Of a stretch of 42,500 nt of DNA, positions 1 to 9,932 are shown piece by piece (the first letter of the stretch is position 1; every line of letters starts with the position of its first letter). The position numbers and the translations under genes were made by a program. The stretch lies in contig CAUYUJ010014357.1 in the NCBI GenBank assembly GCA_963575745.1, forward strand, positions 357,829 to 400,328, given 5' to 3'. This DNA comes from Prorocentrum cordatum (Eukaryota > Sar > Dinophyceae > Prorocentrales > Prorocentraceae). Under the pieces are notes generated by a model. The model ran no database searches. It was not told where the DNA came from and worked only from the letters and a program-made list of their open reading frames with translations.

Positions 1-119
1 CATCACCCTTATCCTCATCATCATCATCAACATCACGATCACAATCAACACCATCGGCATCATCACCACCGTAATCAGCAACATCGTCACCAATAACATC
101 TTCAGCATCAGTATGGCCC

Positions 120-204
<85 letters not shown>

Positions 205-206
205 AA
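1..206. repeat. CAT/ATC trinucleotide microsatellite
   Basis: The first 110 bases are degenerate CAT/ATC/AAC triplets; from about 115 to 203 the array is nearly pure (CAT)n. The degenerate part resembles the CAT-rich centre of the module at 22.9-23.8 kb, so the window may begin inside another copy of such an array. Confidence 0.95.
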
Positions 207-1346
207 CGGCTCTCCTACGCACGCATCGTGCACGAGCAGGCAGGCGTTCCCTGGGTTGGCAGAATGAAGTGGCGAGGTAGGTGCGTGAATGGTGCAGGAC
301 GCGTCGAGAGCGAGCCTGCACGTATCCAGAGAGCGGGGCAGAGACCCCCGTCAAGCATGAAGCAAACGTAAGCACAGACCTGGAGGAAGCGGCCAATGAT
401 AGCCCCATGGTTCGAAACCCAAGGGCTGAACTCCTCCAAGCTCCAACAATTACAGTGGAACCAGTTCAGCCAGGCGAGCGCAACTCTGGGCGAAGCCATC
501 CTGGCAGAATTCAATGTTCATGGCTTCGCGCAACCTAACACACTCGCTGTGTGCTACCGACTGGTCGTGCCACGATTGGAACTACAAAACTGCACAGTGG
601 ACACGGAAGGTACGACAATGAAAACAAGGCTGCTGCTGCTGCTGCAAAGGCCGACTACACATGATGTTCGTCACGGCCAGTGCTGCTTCTTCGACGGCCA
701 GGGCGGCAACTCTGACGTAAGACATGGGTATCGCGATCAACGCCCCTGCGATCGTGAACCTGGTTGCGCAACCGACTGACCACGTCGCACCCAGACTTCA
801 ACACACCACGCTGGCACGAATTAGTCCGTGTGCTGCCCAATTGTGCCAAAATGTACTGGCTCAACTGGACAAACCTGGCATACTGGTACCGTTGCGTGTT
901 CTCGACCATTGTGAAAATTACGATGTAGTCAGCTCTCTCCACCAGTGCAAATGCCAACATTTGGTGTCATCGCAATCGCACGGCAAACGCCAACCAATAT
1001 TCACTACGTCCCAACACAGATCGTGTCACATGCGGATATTTCAAAACACTGCATGCATGACGATGCCAGCAAGTTGGCTGCAATTCGCGATGAAGAGTGA
1101 ATGCCCACGACCGCTGTCCCAATTCACAACAATCCCTTCACCCGAAACAGCTCGACATGAAAAGCGTCAACTCCCCACTGATGGCAAAAGATCTCAGCGA
1201 TGAAACCGCTGACCCAGGAGGAAGAATAACACTAAAAAGACGCATCATTGCAGAAGAAAATGGAAACGGAATCACCCGTCCACTGAGAAAACACAACGCG
1301 CCAAAACAGGCAGAACTCAGCATCAAGCCACACTGCCGCTGAGGCT
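207..1346. other. Non-repetitive region with broken open frames, no identified gene
   Basis: This stretch has intermediate GC content and no simple repeats. Several frames stay open for 80-160 codons on the plus strand (396-779, 724-1203), and a 171-codon frame on the minus strand spans 1138-1653. Frames change every few hundred bases and I see no recognisable domain, splice signal or strong third-position bias. It could be a decayed coding sequence or a mobile-element remnant. I assign no function. Confidence 0.4.
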
Positions 1347-2033
1347 GTGAACGAACCAACCTACAGTAAGTCAAACCTTCCCGCCTCTCCAAGAAGATCT
1401 TCCAACGGATTTGCAGTAGGTAGTCCTCGTCCACTTCGGGGACGTCGGCGCCACTTTGAATGTCTACTACTATGCGCTGACGGGCTGGCCAAAGAACCAA
1501 CCACATGTGGTGCACACGTATCCCCAGAAGAAAGCGTATCTCGTTGAGATCGCCACTCGGTACAAACAAAGGCCACGAAGATGCCATCTCATTCAACTCG
1601 TTTCGCCTCGTCCTCCCGACCCTCACCAAAACAAAACGTCCCACCGGTGCCACCGCTCACGAATACGGAAGAGGCGCGGCAACTTGATATAGTTACGGCC
1701 TCCACGGTCAAGGACACATTTCCCACGCCAAGTGCTTTCGAGCACGCTGTGAAGAATAAGGCAACCAGCGGTTTCATACCAGACTGAAGAAATCTACATT
1801 CAAGCATGCGGGAGTGCCCTTCACGCGGCCTTCACCGAAGGCCCAGCATTTTCAACGAGATGCTGAACTCCAACGCTGTTGCATTGGTCAGAACGTGTGC
1901 CGAAAGATGCTCAGTGGAACGAAAATATGCTGCCGAAGCCGCTGGCGCACAGGACAATGCTTTCAATTTTGACTTCGTGCTGCCAGGCCCTTTGAGTACG
2001 TGCACGCTGCTCCACGAATCATCTCTGCTTTGA
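1347..2033 (+). pseudogene. Unidentified decayed reading frame
   Basis: A single plus frame runs through this stretch with only two in-frame stops (about 1545 and 1785), which is fewer than chance predicts at this base composition. The peptide is of ordinary mixed composition and not low-complexity. A short segment in another plus frame (about 1420-1600) also reads like protein, so at least one frameshift is likely if this was a gene. No family is recognised. The overlapping 171-codon minus frame (1138-1653) is the alternative. Either strand could be the true one. Confidence 0.25.
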
Positions 2034-2239
2034 CCAACATATGGTCCACCACGATATTGGTATCACCCTCGGCGCCTGGGGCTCAAGCCAGAGCGCGCAA
2101 GCGACCTCAGCTAGGCGAAGTGAGCCCTGGGCAAACTCACAGGGCTGACTGAGTCACTGGCGAGCTCAACCGAGCGAACCCAGCTAGGCAAGATCAGTCG
2201 TGGTCGAATGCGCGCTCAGCTCGGGCGCGCGCTGATGTG

Positions 2240-2430
2240 GATTAGGAATCCTTCGATCTGGCGCGTGGGCGCCAGATCCACAGATCGGGGGAGCTGCCCC
2301 CCGAAACACAAAAGCCAGGTGCCGCACCGTGTGGCGACGGAGCGCGCCGATTCTTGAGGGAAACGGGGCCCGTCGCTGATCCACACGACGTGGTCCATGT
2401 CTGCGCTTCCTCGAAGCTGGGCGAGCTCAG
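2240..2430 (+). repeat. Diverged dispersed repeat, copy 1 (partner near 30.1 kb)
   Basis: Short blocks appear in the same order and orientation as at 30010-30200. Examples are a GGCGCC/AGATCCA-like block, a CCCCCCGAAA-like block, GGTGCCGC, and CCCGTCGCTGATCCAC against CCCGTCGCTAATCCAC. Similarity is patchy, so this is an old duplication or two members of a repeat family. Flanking 2091-2240 holds degenerate GCTCA/GGCGA-type repeats with nothing gene-like. Confidence 0.5.
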
Positions 2431-2770
2431 CAAGGGAGTTGCCTTGGGAGGGACCCCCCACCTCGGCGGTCCAAAGACGGGGTCCTGAGGGATGGGGTCC
2501 TGAGGACGAGGTGCCTCGAACGATGCAAATCCACTCTTGGATCCCTTCCTGTCCTTAGTTGGCGGCGCGCACAGGGGAGTAGGGGGAAGAGGGGAAGGCC
2601 TCTTAGAATGAGGCTGCGTCTTAGAAGGCGCCGGCCCTACATCTGTAGACAAAGGCCGGCGCCTCCTCGGAAGCAACCTCCTTCCAAGAAGCCTTCCCCA
2701 CTCCCCCTTCGTTAGACCCCCTGTGCGCGCCGCAACGCAAACTTAGGACCCCATCTCTCAGGACCTTAAT

Positions 2771-3005
2771 GGGCCCTGGAAACGACAGGGCCCGTTTTTG
2801 TTACCGGTTCCTGTTTGCCGTTCTTTTGCCGGTTCCGACGCCGTTTTTTAGCGGTTCCGTCGCCGTTTTTTGACCGGTTCCGGCTCCGGTTCCAATCCTG
2901 GAGCCGTGTTTTTGTTGTTTCCGGTCGCCGTTTTTTTGCCGTTTCCATTTTCAAGGGACATTTTTTTGGAAACGGTGAAAAACGGCCCTGCCGTTTCCGG
3001 GACCC
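2771..3005. mobile_element. Foldback (MITE-like) element with 28-29 bp inverted ends
   Basis: The left end (2771-2799, starting GGGCCCTGGAAACGACAGG) and the right end (2978-3005) are near-perfect inverted repeats. The 180-bp interior is a degenerate minisatellite of GCCGTTTTTT and CGGTTCCG blocks. There is no transposase frame. Short TIRs with a non-coding interior fit a non-autonomous foldback or MITE. A clear target-site duplication is not visible. Confidence 0.6.
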
Positions 3006-3348
3006 ACAAAGCTCAGAACCCCATCTTGGAACCACCGGCCCCCCCTCCCTGGCAGGAGAGCCCAGAATCAAATCGAGAAGTCGAAATAATCGGATCGCCA
3101 CAACTCGGCAGAAGCTGAATCGGCAGAACTCGGCAGGCTAGCAAGGCCTCAGTGGAGAGAGTGGAATCCAAATCGGAACCCGAAGTCGAATCACATCTGA
3201 GTCGGACGCCACCAGAAATGGAATCGAAAACGAATCGGGGGAATCGAACTGAGCCCCGCCCACCCCTCCCTTCGAGGAACAAGCAACACATGAACACAAG
3301 CCTTTGACGGAAGGTCCGCGCGGATTGGATCTGCGCTGGACCCCCCTT

Positions 3349-3438
3349 TCCTCCTCCTCCTCCTCCTCCTCCTCCTCCTCCTCCTCCTCCTCCTCCTCCT
3401 CCTCCCTCCCCCTCCTCCTCCTCCTCCTTCTCCTCCTC
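3349..3438. repeat. (CTC)n microsatellite
   Basis: Nearly uninterrupted CTC triplets. On the minus strand this is a GAG array that inflates open frames, so the long ORFs running through it are not evidence of coding by themselves. Confidence 0.95.
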
Positions 3439-3439
3439 C

Positions 3440-3735
3440 AGATATATGCCAGGCTTCGCAAGGTTTTCGGCTGGACCACCGAATGTTGGGCCGATCCCCG
3501 GGATAGATACGATGGGGGGGCGTCTTTCCTCGATCGGGGTGCGTACGAATGGTCCCTTGAGGTGTATCCCAAGGTTTATCCCCGTATTGGGCGGACAAAC
3601 TTCTCGGGCGGAGCTCTGTAGTAGGACGAGGAATATCGCCTGCGAGAGTCGGGCGGAACTCTGTAGTAGGAAGAGGAATATCGCCTGCGAGAGTTGGCGC
3701 CCATCCTGAAAGGGAGAGCGGGCGTGGCACAAGAA
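3440..3735 (-). CDS. Possible exon-like segment, unidentified
   Basis: Two minus frames are open here and both read as ordinary protein. One carries a PIVSIPGIGPTFGGPAEN-like stretch just before the poly-Glu from the GAG array. The other contains a 15-residue tandem repeat (PTLAGDIP followed by PTTE) created by the 45-bp duplication at 3605-3694. No domain is recognised and the two frames cannot both be real. A 45-bp repeat keeps frame, so the duplication alone does not discriminate. Confidence 0.25.
3605..3694. repeat. 45-bp tandem duplication
   Basis: Two adjacent 45-bp copies beginning CGGGCGGA differ at two positions (3605-3649 and 3650-3694). This is a recent local duplication that keeps the triplet frame. 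Confidence 0.9.
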
Positions 3736-3852
3736 TAATGGACCTGGGAATGAGCCCGTGCGGCTGCACGCCGTGAACAGAACAACTTCGGCGTGTGTCG
3801 CAGTAGCCTCCTCGCCCTGAAGCGCATCCGCTGGCCGCCGCCCCCCCCCCTC

Positions 3853-4101
3853 CTACTCCTTCAGTATCCCTCCTCCTTCCTCTTCGAATCGGTCGGACTC
3901 TAAGGGCCAACGACTTGGTAACGGCAACTCCTCAGCACGACTGGAGTTGTCATAGAAGGCGGCAGCCGCAGCAAAGCGACAGCAGTTATGCAGCTGCCGA
4001 GCACCCTCCCCGCGCACCTTGTCCATGCAGGCGGCCTTCCCCACCTCGAGAGGCGTACTCTTGTAGACCTGGTGCCACTTGCTCGTGCGTCCGTGCAGGG
4101 G
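3853..4101 (-). CDS. Terminal exon of an unidentified minus-strand gene
   Basis: On the minus strand a frame of 82 codons follows a good 3' splice site (TTTCTTGCAG, ending at 4102) and runs to a TAG stop at 3853-3855. The first 33 codons almost all end in G or C, unlike the flanks. The peptide is mixed and protein-like, with a TSKWHQVYKSTPLEVGKA segment, a Cys pair, a short Ala run and an acidic C-terminus. It matches no family I know. In-phase acceptor, GC3 bias and clean stop together make it one of the best coding calls in the window. Upstream coding-like segments on the same strand (4.6-6.0 kb) could belong to the same gene. Confidence 0.55.
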   Translation of the reverse strand, partial: PLHGRTSKWHQVYKSTPLEVGKAACMDKVRGEGARQLHNCCRFAAAAAFYDNSSRAEELPLPSRWPLESDRFEEEGGGILKE

Positions 4102-4639
4102 CTGCAAGAAAGCTCTGTGCACTCTCTATGCACTCACGCATGTTACAAAATACCTCCCTCCCTCCGCCTGACAACCTATGCGCGATTCGTAGATATGAAC
4201 CCGGAACCTGCTGCAGTCTCCTGCAAAGCGAACGCGAACCAAGTTTCAGTCAACAAGCTTGTCTGCCTCAACTGCTCGAGTTGAAACCAGGCTAAGCTGA
4301 CGTGGGATGGGGCGGTCACTGTGGCGTGCTGAGCGGCTTGGGCTCGAAAACCCTCTCACACGGACAAAACAAACACGAACGTGTTCCTTCTTACCGATCC
4401 AATTGGGCTTGAATCCGTGACTGGAGCTTGTGTTCATGCTGACGACCAAACAAACTATCCATACACTTGTAAGACCATCCATTTGGTGCTGAGAGTTTGG
4501 AGGGGGGCAGCTTCAACTACCGCACTTGCAAAGGAAATGTGCATGCGTGGGCGCGCTCGCGCGTGAGGGTGCATGTGTGGGGGTGTGTCCGCTCGACCTG
4601 CACTGCGCCGCGCCGCTGCGCGCGCGTTGCCGCGGCGCC

Positions 4640-5000
4640 CAAAAATGTTTGCGTGGGTATGCCATTCCGCTCTTTTCCTTCCCTGGGTGGGATACGATAG
4701 CCTCCACCCCACCCTCCAAAAGGCTGTCTGCCTCCCCCATGCGCCGGCTGCCGGCCGCACGGATGCTGCGTTGTGATCGCAAGCGTGGCCGCCTGACGCT
4801 GCGCAGGGCAGACGACGAGGACGTCTATGCGGTGAGGTCCATCTGGACGCGCACGGCGCCGCTCTGCGCTGCCCTCCCTGCCTTGGCACCGCTGGCGGGC
4901 TCGCCCACTACATCTGCTGCTGCACACGCCTGCTCGATCTGGTGTATGAGTTTCGACTTGTTTCGCGTGCATGCGTTTCTGCGCTCGTTTCTGCAAGCGG
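4640..5000 (-). CDS. Coding-like minus-strand segments, possible internal exons
   Basis: Two minus-strand stretches look coding but lie in different frames. About 4640-4790 reads GEADSLLEGGVEAIVSHPG. About 4850-4990 reads KLIHQIEQACAAADVVGEPA and then an Ala/Gly/Gln-rich tail with mostly G/C third positions. The change of frame needs an intron or a frameshift, and I could not place splice sites with confidence. The plus strand is also open here (a 191-codon frame at 4526-5101) but has poorer composition. No function is proposed. Confidence 0.3.
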
Positions 5001-5379
5001 CTGCACGCATCCAGTCCAGCCATATGCTACGCCCAATAGTATTCCGTCTAAGCGTGACTCGGCTCAGCGCATCGCGACGGTGTCGTCACCTCGCCGTCTG
5101 AGGAACAATGTGTATTGTGTCTGCGTGTGCTTGTGTGCCCCCGCTGCTACTGGAGCCCGCGCCAGCGACCGCCAGCGCTGCCGATTTAGAAGTGTGTGTG
5201 TGGTCTGTGTGAGTAAGAGACTGTGTAGTTTCTTCGGAACAGCCGCACCTGAGGTATCCATTGCGGCGGCCAGAGTGAAACGTCCTGCCCCCTTCCTCGC
5301 TCACCACTCGCCAAATGTGCACTGTATGCTGGTAGGCTGGTCCGACTTCCCGACCCTGCGGCCGCTTTTGATGCGCGCT

Positions 5380-5604
5380 CTAGCCTCGCTTCTTGCCGTA
5401 TCCCTGCTGGTGCCTCCCGCGAATCCTCCTCAACTCGCCGTTGACCCTGTGTCCTCCGCCACTCTCCCTCTCCGCCTTGACGTTCACGTTTTGCCTCCCC
5501 GCCTCCACTTGTCTCATGTACCGCCTTACCTTTGCTGCCCAACGGTCGACTACGTTTGGCTTCTCCTGGGGCTTCAGCGTTGGCCACGCATCCGCAAACG
5601 TGGA
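5380..5604 (-). CDS. Coding-like minus-strand segment, unidentified
   Basis: A 75-codon open stretch on the minus strand ends in TAG at 5380-5382. It begins with a DAWPTLKPQEKPNVVDRWAA-type sequence and continues with a basic, Arg/Gly-rich tail. Lys is mostly AAG and Glu mostly GAG, and the peptide looks more natural than the overlapping 144-codon minus frame (5186-5620). It may be a penultimate or last exon, or a remnant. No domain is recognised. Confidence 0.3.
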   Translation of the reverse strand, partial: STFADAWPTLKPQEKPNVVDRWAAKVRRYMRQVEAGRQNVNVKAERESGGGHRVNGELRRIRGRHQQGYGKKRG

Positions 5605-5778
5605 TCATGTTCTTTGCCAACGTTTCCCATTGCCATGCTTACACGGGGACTGCAACCAATGACCGCGCCGGAGGACAATTGCGATGCGATGCGATGCGCG
5701 GTGTGTGCGTCTGGAGGGATGGTTGAATGTGTGTGTGTGTCGGGTGTCGGAGTCGGACTGCCCTGGACCCCCCTCCTG

Positions 5779-6011
5779 GGGAACGTCAAGGCCGACAATG
5801 AGCACAGACGCATCCTCGACCTTCGCACTCAGGACCTCCGACGGGATGACAGTGCGCACTCAAGGCCCCTGTGGATGGTCTGGATCCCTGAGAGCGTGAG
5901 CCTCGCCAGAATGGGGGTCAGCTCAATCCCGAGAACTTCTACGTTGCTTTTCTCCAGACCTTCTTGGACTCCTCCCAAAAGACCACAAAACCGTCTAGGA
6001 AACCGCAACAT
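5779..6011 (-). CDS. Coding-like minus-strand segment with frame break
   Basis: One minus frame (5829-6011) reads like a folded protein, with GIELTPILARLTLSGIQTIH and VQEGLEKSNVEV stretches. About 20 codons before its end the adjacent frame takes over with VIPSEVLSAKVEDASVLIVG and ends at a CCCAG. The change of frame suggests either one lost or gained base (pseudogene) or a missed short intron. Together with the segments at 5.4, 4.9, 4.7 and 3.9 kb it outlines one possible minus-strand gene of more than 2 kb. No function is recognised. Confidence 0.3.
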
Positions 6012-6099
6012 ATTCCGTAAAGGACGCCAAGAAGCGCCACGGAGGCCTCCAAAACGCCTGTCAATACGCCTCTATAGGGCTTCTAGTCTCTAGTCCCCA

Positions 6100-6661
6100 A
6101 CCCAATCGCGGTCGCGGGACGGGCTCAAGGCATGTGTAGACCTGCCGATGAAACCAACCTTCAGGTGATGAGGTTGAGTGGGTGGGTGCAACGTTCGACG
6201 TGCGATTGGCTTTGAATCGGGCTATAGCTTCAACTTACCCCACTCGCCTAAATCCTCGTAAAAACTGCAACTGTATTCACGCTTCAAGTTGTTCGAGCTC
6301 CTCCATCGAATAGCCCTCTGCCGTCCATTCAAACATGTATAGCTATTCCCCATCCTCTCATGCATCTTCCAACTGTTCCAATTATGGTAACCAACTCTGC
6401 AACGCAAAAACATGCATGGCCGAATGAAACTTTGAACGATTATAATGCTGCGCCTGTGCGCCTGACCCTTCTATATCAGTGGACCTCTTCTGACTATGAT
6501 ATCCTGCCGTTGGCACTAAGCGCAATGCCCCCACGTACTTCCAAATTCACGGACATGAATACCGTAATGCTCTTCAAGGGTTGCAAAGCCCCAACTGCCA
6601 GCTCTCCTGGATCGCCCCCCATGGATTTTGGCACGTTTTGCATCCCGAAGTTCGAGCTTTT
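6100..6661. other. Unassigned low-repeat region
   Basis: AT-richer, non-repetitive DNA. A 106-codon plus frame (6360-6680) and a 63-codon minus frame (6222-6413) are open, but neither has a recognisable motif, third-position bias or splice signals. I see no supported gene. Confidence 0.4.
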
Positions 6662-6873
6662 CCAAATGGGATCCGAGTAGATGGGGTCGGAGGATCGCGC
6701 CGCCTTGCCGATGCATCGCCGATGAATCGCCGATGCATCGGCGACTGTTTGCCATGCATCAGCGACATTGGCGTGAAGAATATCGGGTTCCACATCGAGC
6801 CGCATCGCCAATGAATCGGCGCATCGGCGATGTGGTTCGATTCTCCGACACCATCTACTTTGACACCATTTGG
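6662..6873. mobile_element. Foldback (MITE-like) element with about 50-bp inverted ends
   Basis: The left end starts CCAAATGGGATCCGAGTAGA and the right end, read on the minus strand, starts CCAAATGGTGTCAAAGTAGA. The similarity continues for about 50 bases through GATGG-GTCGGAG-ATCG blocks. The centre is a set of short GCCGATGCATCG/CGATGAATCG palindromes. There is no internal coding frame. Confidence 0.65.
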
Positions 6874-6989
6874 GAGGCCTATGGTCATGGTCCTACTCTC
6901 AGCGTGTGTGTGATTTCGGGCCCTGCGAAACCGAAGCCGTTGACACGCTAAGCAGCGCAGGGGTGCACACGCTAAGTAGGGTCGGATGA

Positions 6990-7085
6990 AATAACCCTCC
7001 GATCTACAGATATGTATATATGTATATATACATATATGCATACATACATACATACATACATACATACATACATACATACACTAGA
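6990..7085. repeat. TATG/(ATAC)n microsatellite
   Basis: A TATGTATATA block passes into a clean (ATAC)n array at about 7036-7080. Confidence 0.9.
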
Positions 7086-7329
7086 ACCATCGCGCGCTTC
7101 GCGCGCGCTCAAGTTCCAGCTAGGCCTGATAGGCTAACTCATGTAATTTCATGTTCGTCGCTTCTTGCGTCTAGGGACTCCCTTGGAGGCCCTGCGCAAG
7201 CCTCGGAATCGTATAAAGGGGAACTGCGGAAACGCAGACATCATTCATTTCCTTTAGGTATTCAACGATTTGGAGCTCTGAAAAACTTCCTGGGTTCCTG
7301 GGGCTCTGAAAGGCAAGATTAGACCGGGG

Positions 7330-8460
7330 GCCAAACTTGGAAAAACAATGGAATTGTTGGATTTCAATTTTTTCGAGTTCCTCGGCGCTGTTCGGCGCTG
7401 TTTTTTGTTTGTGCCTCGCGGGTTTTGTTAGCCGGGCCCCTCAGGGGTGTGGGATCTTCCGGACCCCCTGGGGGTTCTGGAGGCCTCCTGGAGGCCTGGA
7501 GAGCCGTCGGAAGGGCGTCTCGGGCTGCGCGGGAGCGTGTTGGGCCGTTCTTTACGTTCTGGGGGCTCCTTGGAACCGTCTTGGGCTGTTCTTGGGCATC
7601 TTGGGGGCCCCCTGGGAAGCCGGGAGGGGCGGTACCGACCAGATGTCAGGGGAGATGTGGGATCTTCGAGCAGGAGTCCAATTGAAAAGACAGGGACCTC
7701 CCAGAATTCCCATTTTTCAAAGTGGGCTCGATCTTCGAGGGTTGGAAGCGGGAAAACGTGAGAAGGCGAAAAACAACAGAAAACGATTAGAAATCAACGA
7801 TTTTACCCTCTTTGGGCTCTGGCGGGACGGCTCTCGCAGCTCTCTTGGGCTGTTCTTGGAGCTTCGTCGGGGTCGTTTTGGGGCCTCTCAGGGATCCGGG
7901 TTGCATGGGGGGCCTCTGGGGGCTCCCGGAGGCCTCTTGGAAATCTCTGGAAGCCTCCTGCTCCCGCTCTTGGGCCCATCTTGGGCCTGTTGTGGGGTAG
8001 CCTGGGGCTGTACTGGGCGCCTCTTCGGCAGTCTTGGATCCTTCTTGGCCCGTGTTGGGACCGTCCTGAAGGTCTCGTGGGTGGTCTTGGGGCGGTCTTG
8101 GGAGCCTCTTCGGCGCTCTTGGACCGTTGGAAGCTCGAAAACGCGAGAAGCCACAAACATTTGGGGGAAAAACCAATGATAATCTACGATTTTGGCCTCT
8201 TCGGGCCGTCCAGGGACGCCTCTCGGACCTCTCTTGGGGTCTCTTGGAGGCCACCTGGGAGCCTCGAGAGCCGTCGGAAGGCTGACTTCGGCGGCTTGGG
8301 AACGTCTTGGGCCATACTTTCGCATTCTGGGGGCTCCTGGGAATTGTCTTGGGCCCTCCTGGAGCGCTGTGGAGGCTCCCCGGAAAGGCCGTGGGAGCGG
8401 TACCGGGGTACCAGGAACGTCCCCGAGATGTCACGGGGAGGTGTGGGACCCGTGGCTGGG
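7330..8460 (+). repeat. Long diverged direct repeats, about 0.4-0.8 kb period
   Basis: The block at about 7490-7670 recurs at about 8250-8455 in the same order: GGAGAGCCGTCGGAAGG, TTCTGGGGGCTCCT, GCGGTACCG, GAGATGT and GTGTGGGA-like words. The segment at 7740-7820 (TTGGAAGC, GAAAACG, GAGAAG, ACGATTTT, CCTCTTTGGGC) recurs at 8115-8200. A 280-codon plus frame (7337-8179) crosses it, but its Leu/Gly/Trp-rich content follows from the CTTGGG and CCTGGG words, so I do not call it a gene. Confidence 0.7.
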
Positions 8461-8465
8461 GGGAG

Positions 8466-8625
8466 TTTTTTTTTTTTTGTTGTGTGTGTGTGTGTGTTTT
8501 TTGTTGTTGTTTCTTGTTATGTATTATTACTCGTATTAGTATGTATGGTTGTTGTTAGTTTGATGTGTTCATTGCTTTAGTACATATATCTATATATATA
8601 TACATATACATAAATATAGACACAC
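8466..8625. repeat. T-run, (GT)n, GTT and TA-rich tract
   Basis: A T-run, GT dinucleotides, GTT triplets and a TATA/ATAC-rich stretch follow each other. Low-complexity DNA without a gene. Confidence 0.9.
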
Positions 8626-8702
8626 ACTGATTACCAACCACGAAGGATACGCAAAGTAAATGCGGAGCACTTAGCGTGTATAGGCGTATCCCAAACTGCA
8701 CG

Positions 8703-8981
8703 CTAATAATAGGACCAGGACCGCAGAACGAAAGCGTCAGAACTCAACAACCAACCTTCCTGAACTGGAACCGTGGACAGCACGCTCTCGAGGGCCCGTC
8801 GGGTGCCCTGGCCTTGGAAGGGGGGTGCAGCACTAGCTTCGCGAAGAAAGCGTGGGCCGTGGGGGAAACCAGAGAGCACCGGTACCGCCACTCCCTGGAC
8901 CTCTCCCAAAGTGCGCCCTGACCAAGCTTTCGAGGCGAATCCGGCCGTGGCGACGAGGGCCTCCCAGGAGGCCCCGGAAAG
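8703..8981 (-). CDS. Terminal exon of an unidentified gene family (copy 1)
   Basis: The minus frame is open for about 92 codons and ends in TAG at 8703-8705. Its 5' part (8862-8981) aligns without gaps to 29654-29773. In the 13-codon core SWEALVATAGFAS all five nucleotide differences are synonymous, which points to coding constraint on the minus strand. The 3' part is also coding-like (GTRRALESVLSTVPVQEGW, ending RSWSYY). At the exon start the second copy has a splice-acceptor-like CTTTTTAG, while this copy has CTTTCCGG. A near-perfect palindrome begins 12 bp upstream. No domain is recognised. It could be a host gene family or an ORF of a repeated element. Confidence 0.5.
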   Translation of the reverse strand, partial: LSGASWEALVATAGFASKAWSGRTLGEVQGVAVPVLSGFPHGPRFLREASAAPPFQGQGTRRALESVLSTVPVQEGWLLSSDAFVLRSWSYY

Positions 8982-8992
8982 GCGATAATTAA

Positions 8993-9163
8993 CGAACGAA
9001 GAACGGTATATAATAAACTTTTTCGCTGTGGGGGGCGCCTGTCCCCGGGCGGCTGGAAAATTTATACCCTTACGGTGGCACCGTAGGGGTATAAACTTTC
9101 CAGCCGCCCGGGGACAGGCGCCCCCGACAGCGAAAAAGTTTATGTTATACCGTTCTTCGCTCG
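8993..9163. repeat. 171-bp near-perfect palindrome
   Basis: The sequence folds back on itself around position 9078 with a one-base centre. The two 85-base arms carry only about five mismatches and no indels. They contain AACTTTTTCGCTGT, GGCGCCTGTCCCCGGGCGG and CTGGAAA-TTTATACCC blocks. A transcript would form a long hairpin. It could be a foldback transposon end-to-end remnant or a small-RNA precursor. Confidence 0.95.
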
Positions 9164-9377
9164 CCGAGATAACGAAGGAAGGGCAACGGCATCGCTGCTC
9201 TTTCCTCCTCCAAGTCTCTCGGGCACCCACGGCCCCTCGCCTGCGAGGCGGGGTCGCCCTTCGCTCCTCCGCTGCCTGGCTCGTTTCTTCTTGGCGCACT
9301 GGGGCGGGCGGCCGCGGCCGCGGCCGCGTGTGGGGCCCGACCGAGGCTGCCACGGCCACGGTGGCATGCCGAAATCC

Positions 9378-9622
9378 TTCCATACAGGAAAAAGGAGGAG
9401 GAGGAGGAGGAGGAGGCGGAGGAGGAGGAGGAGGAGGAGGAGGAGGATTCTGACGCTGCGGGCCGTGGCGCCCAGCAGCCTGGCGAAGACAAGAGAAAGG
9501 CGGAGGGCGAGGGCAACGATGGGGGGGCGGACCGGCTCAGGGGGCGACGGGATCGGCGACACATCGCAACCAGATCGGCGAGAGGGCCCCGATCACAGAA
9601 CCCCACGCTGCTGGGCGGGGTG
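9378..9622 (+). CDS. Possible acidic low-complexity exon, plus strand
   Basis: After an acceptor-like CCATACAG, a plus frame reads Lys-Lys, a Glu run with one Ala from the (GGA/GAG)n array at 9392-9446, then DSDAAGRGAQQPGEDKRKAE and a Gly/Arg-rich stretch, with mainly G/C third positions. The poly-Glu is an array product. The non-repetitive part after 9446 is what supports coding. It lies on the strand opposite to the neighbouring exon candidates, which lowers confidence. The minus reading is a hydrophobic low-complexity peptide and less likely. Confidence 0.25.
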
Positions 9623-9659
9623 ACCCGTCGGGCCCCCTGTCGGCGATCAGTGGGCGATC

Positions 9660-9812
9660 GGGGTCGAGGCCCCTCACACTGGGACACACAAATAAAAACA
9701 CAAATAAATACACACAAATAAACAAATTCCCCATATTTCTCATATTTCCTGTTTTTTTTGTCTTCCCCACCACTTCCCATATTTTCCCATATTTTCTGGG
9801 GAATCGACGATT
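9660..9812. other. AT-rich island with CATATTTCC-type repeats
   Basis: An AAATAAACAC-rich stretch is followed by four or five CATATTT(T)CC words. ATTCCCC and GGGGAAT bracket it as a loose inverted repeat. It stands out from the surrounding GC-rich DNA. No gene is seen. Confidence 0.6.
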
Positions 9813-9932
9813 AATTGTGTCTGTGTGTTTTTTCCCTCCTGACGAACGTTGCCCCTGAACATTCCCGCCCTCTCTCCACCCCCCTGGCTCCCAACCGCCT
9901 GCTCGCCTTCCCCTCCGCCGTGCCCTCGGGGC

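Noticed and set aside
6990-7085. TATA-type promoters at the TA-rich tracts (also 11235, 27915)
   Set aside because: They are microsatellites with no gene positioned downstream.
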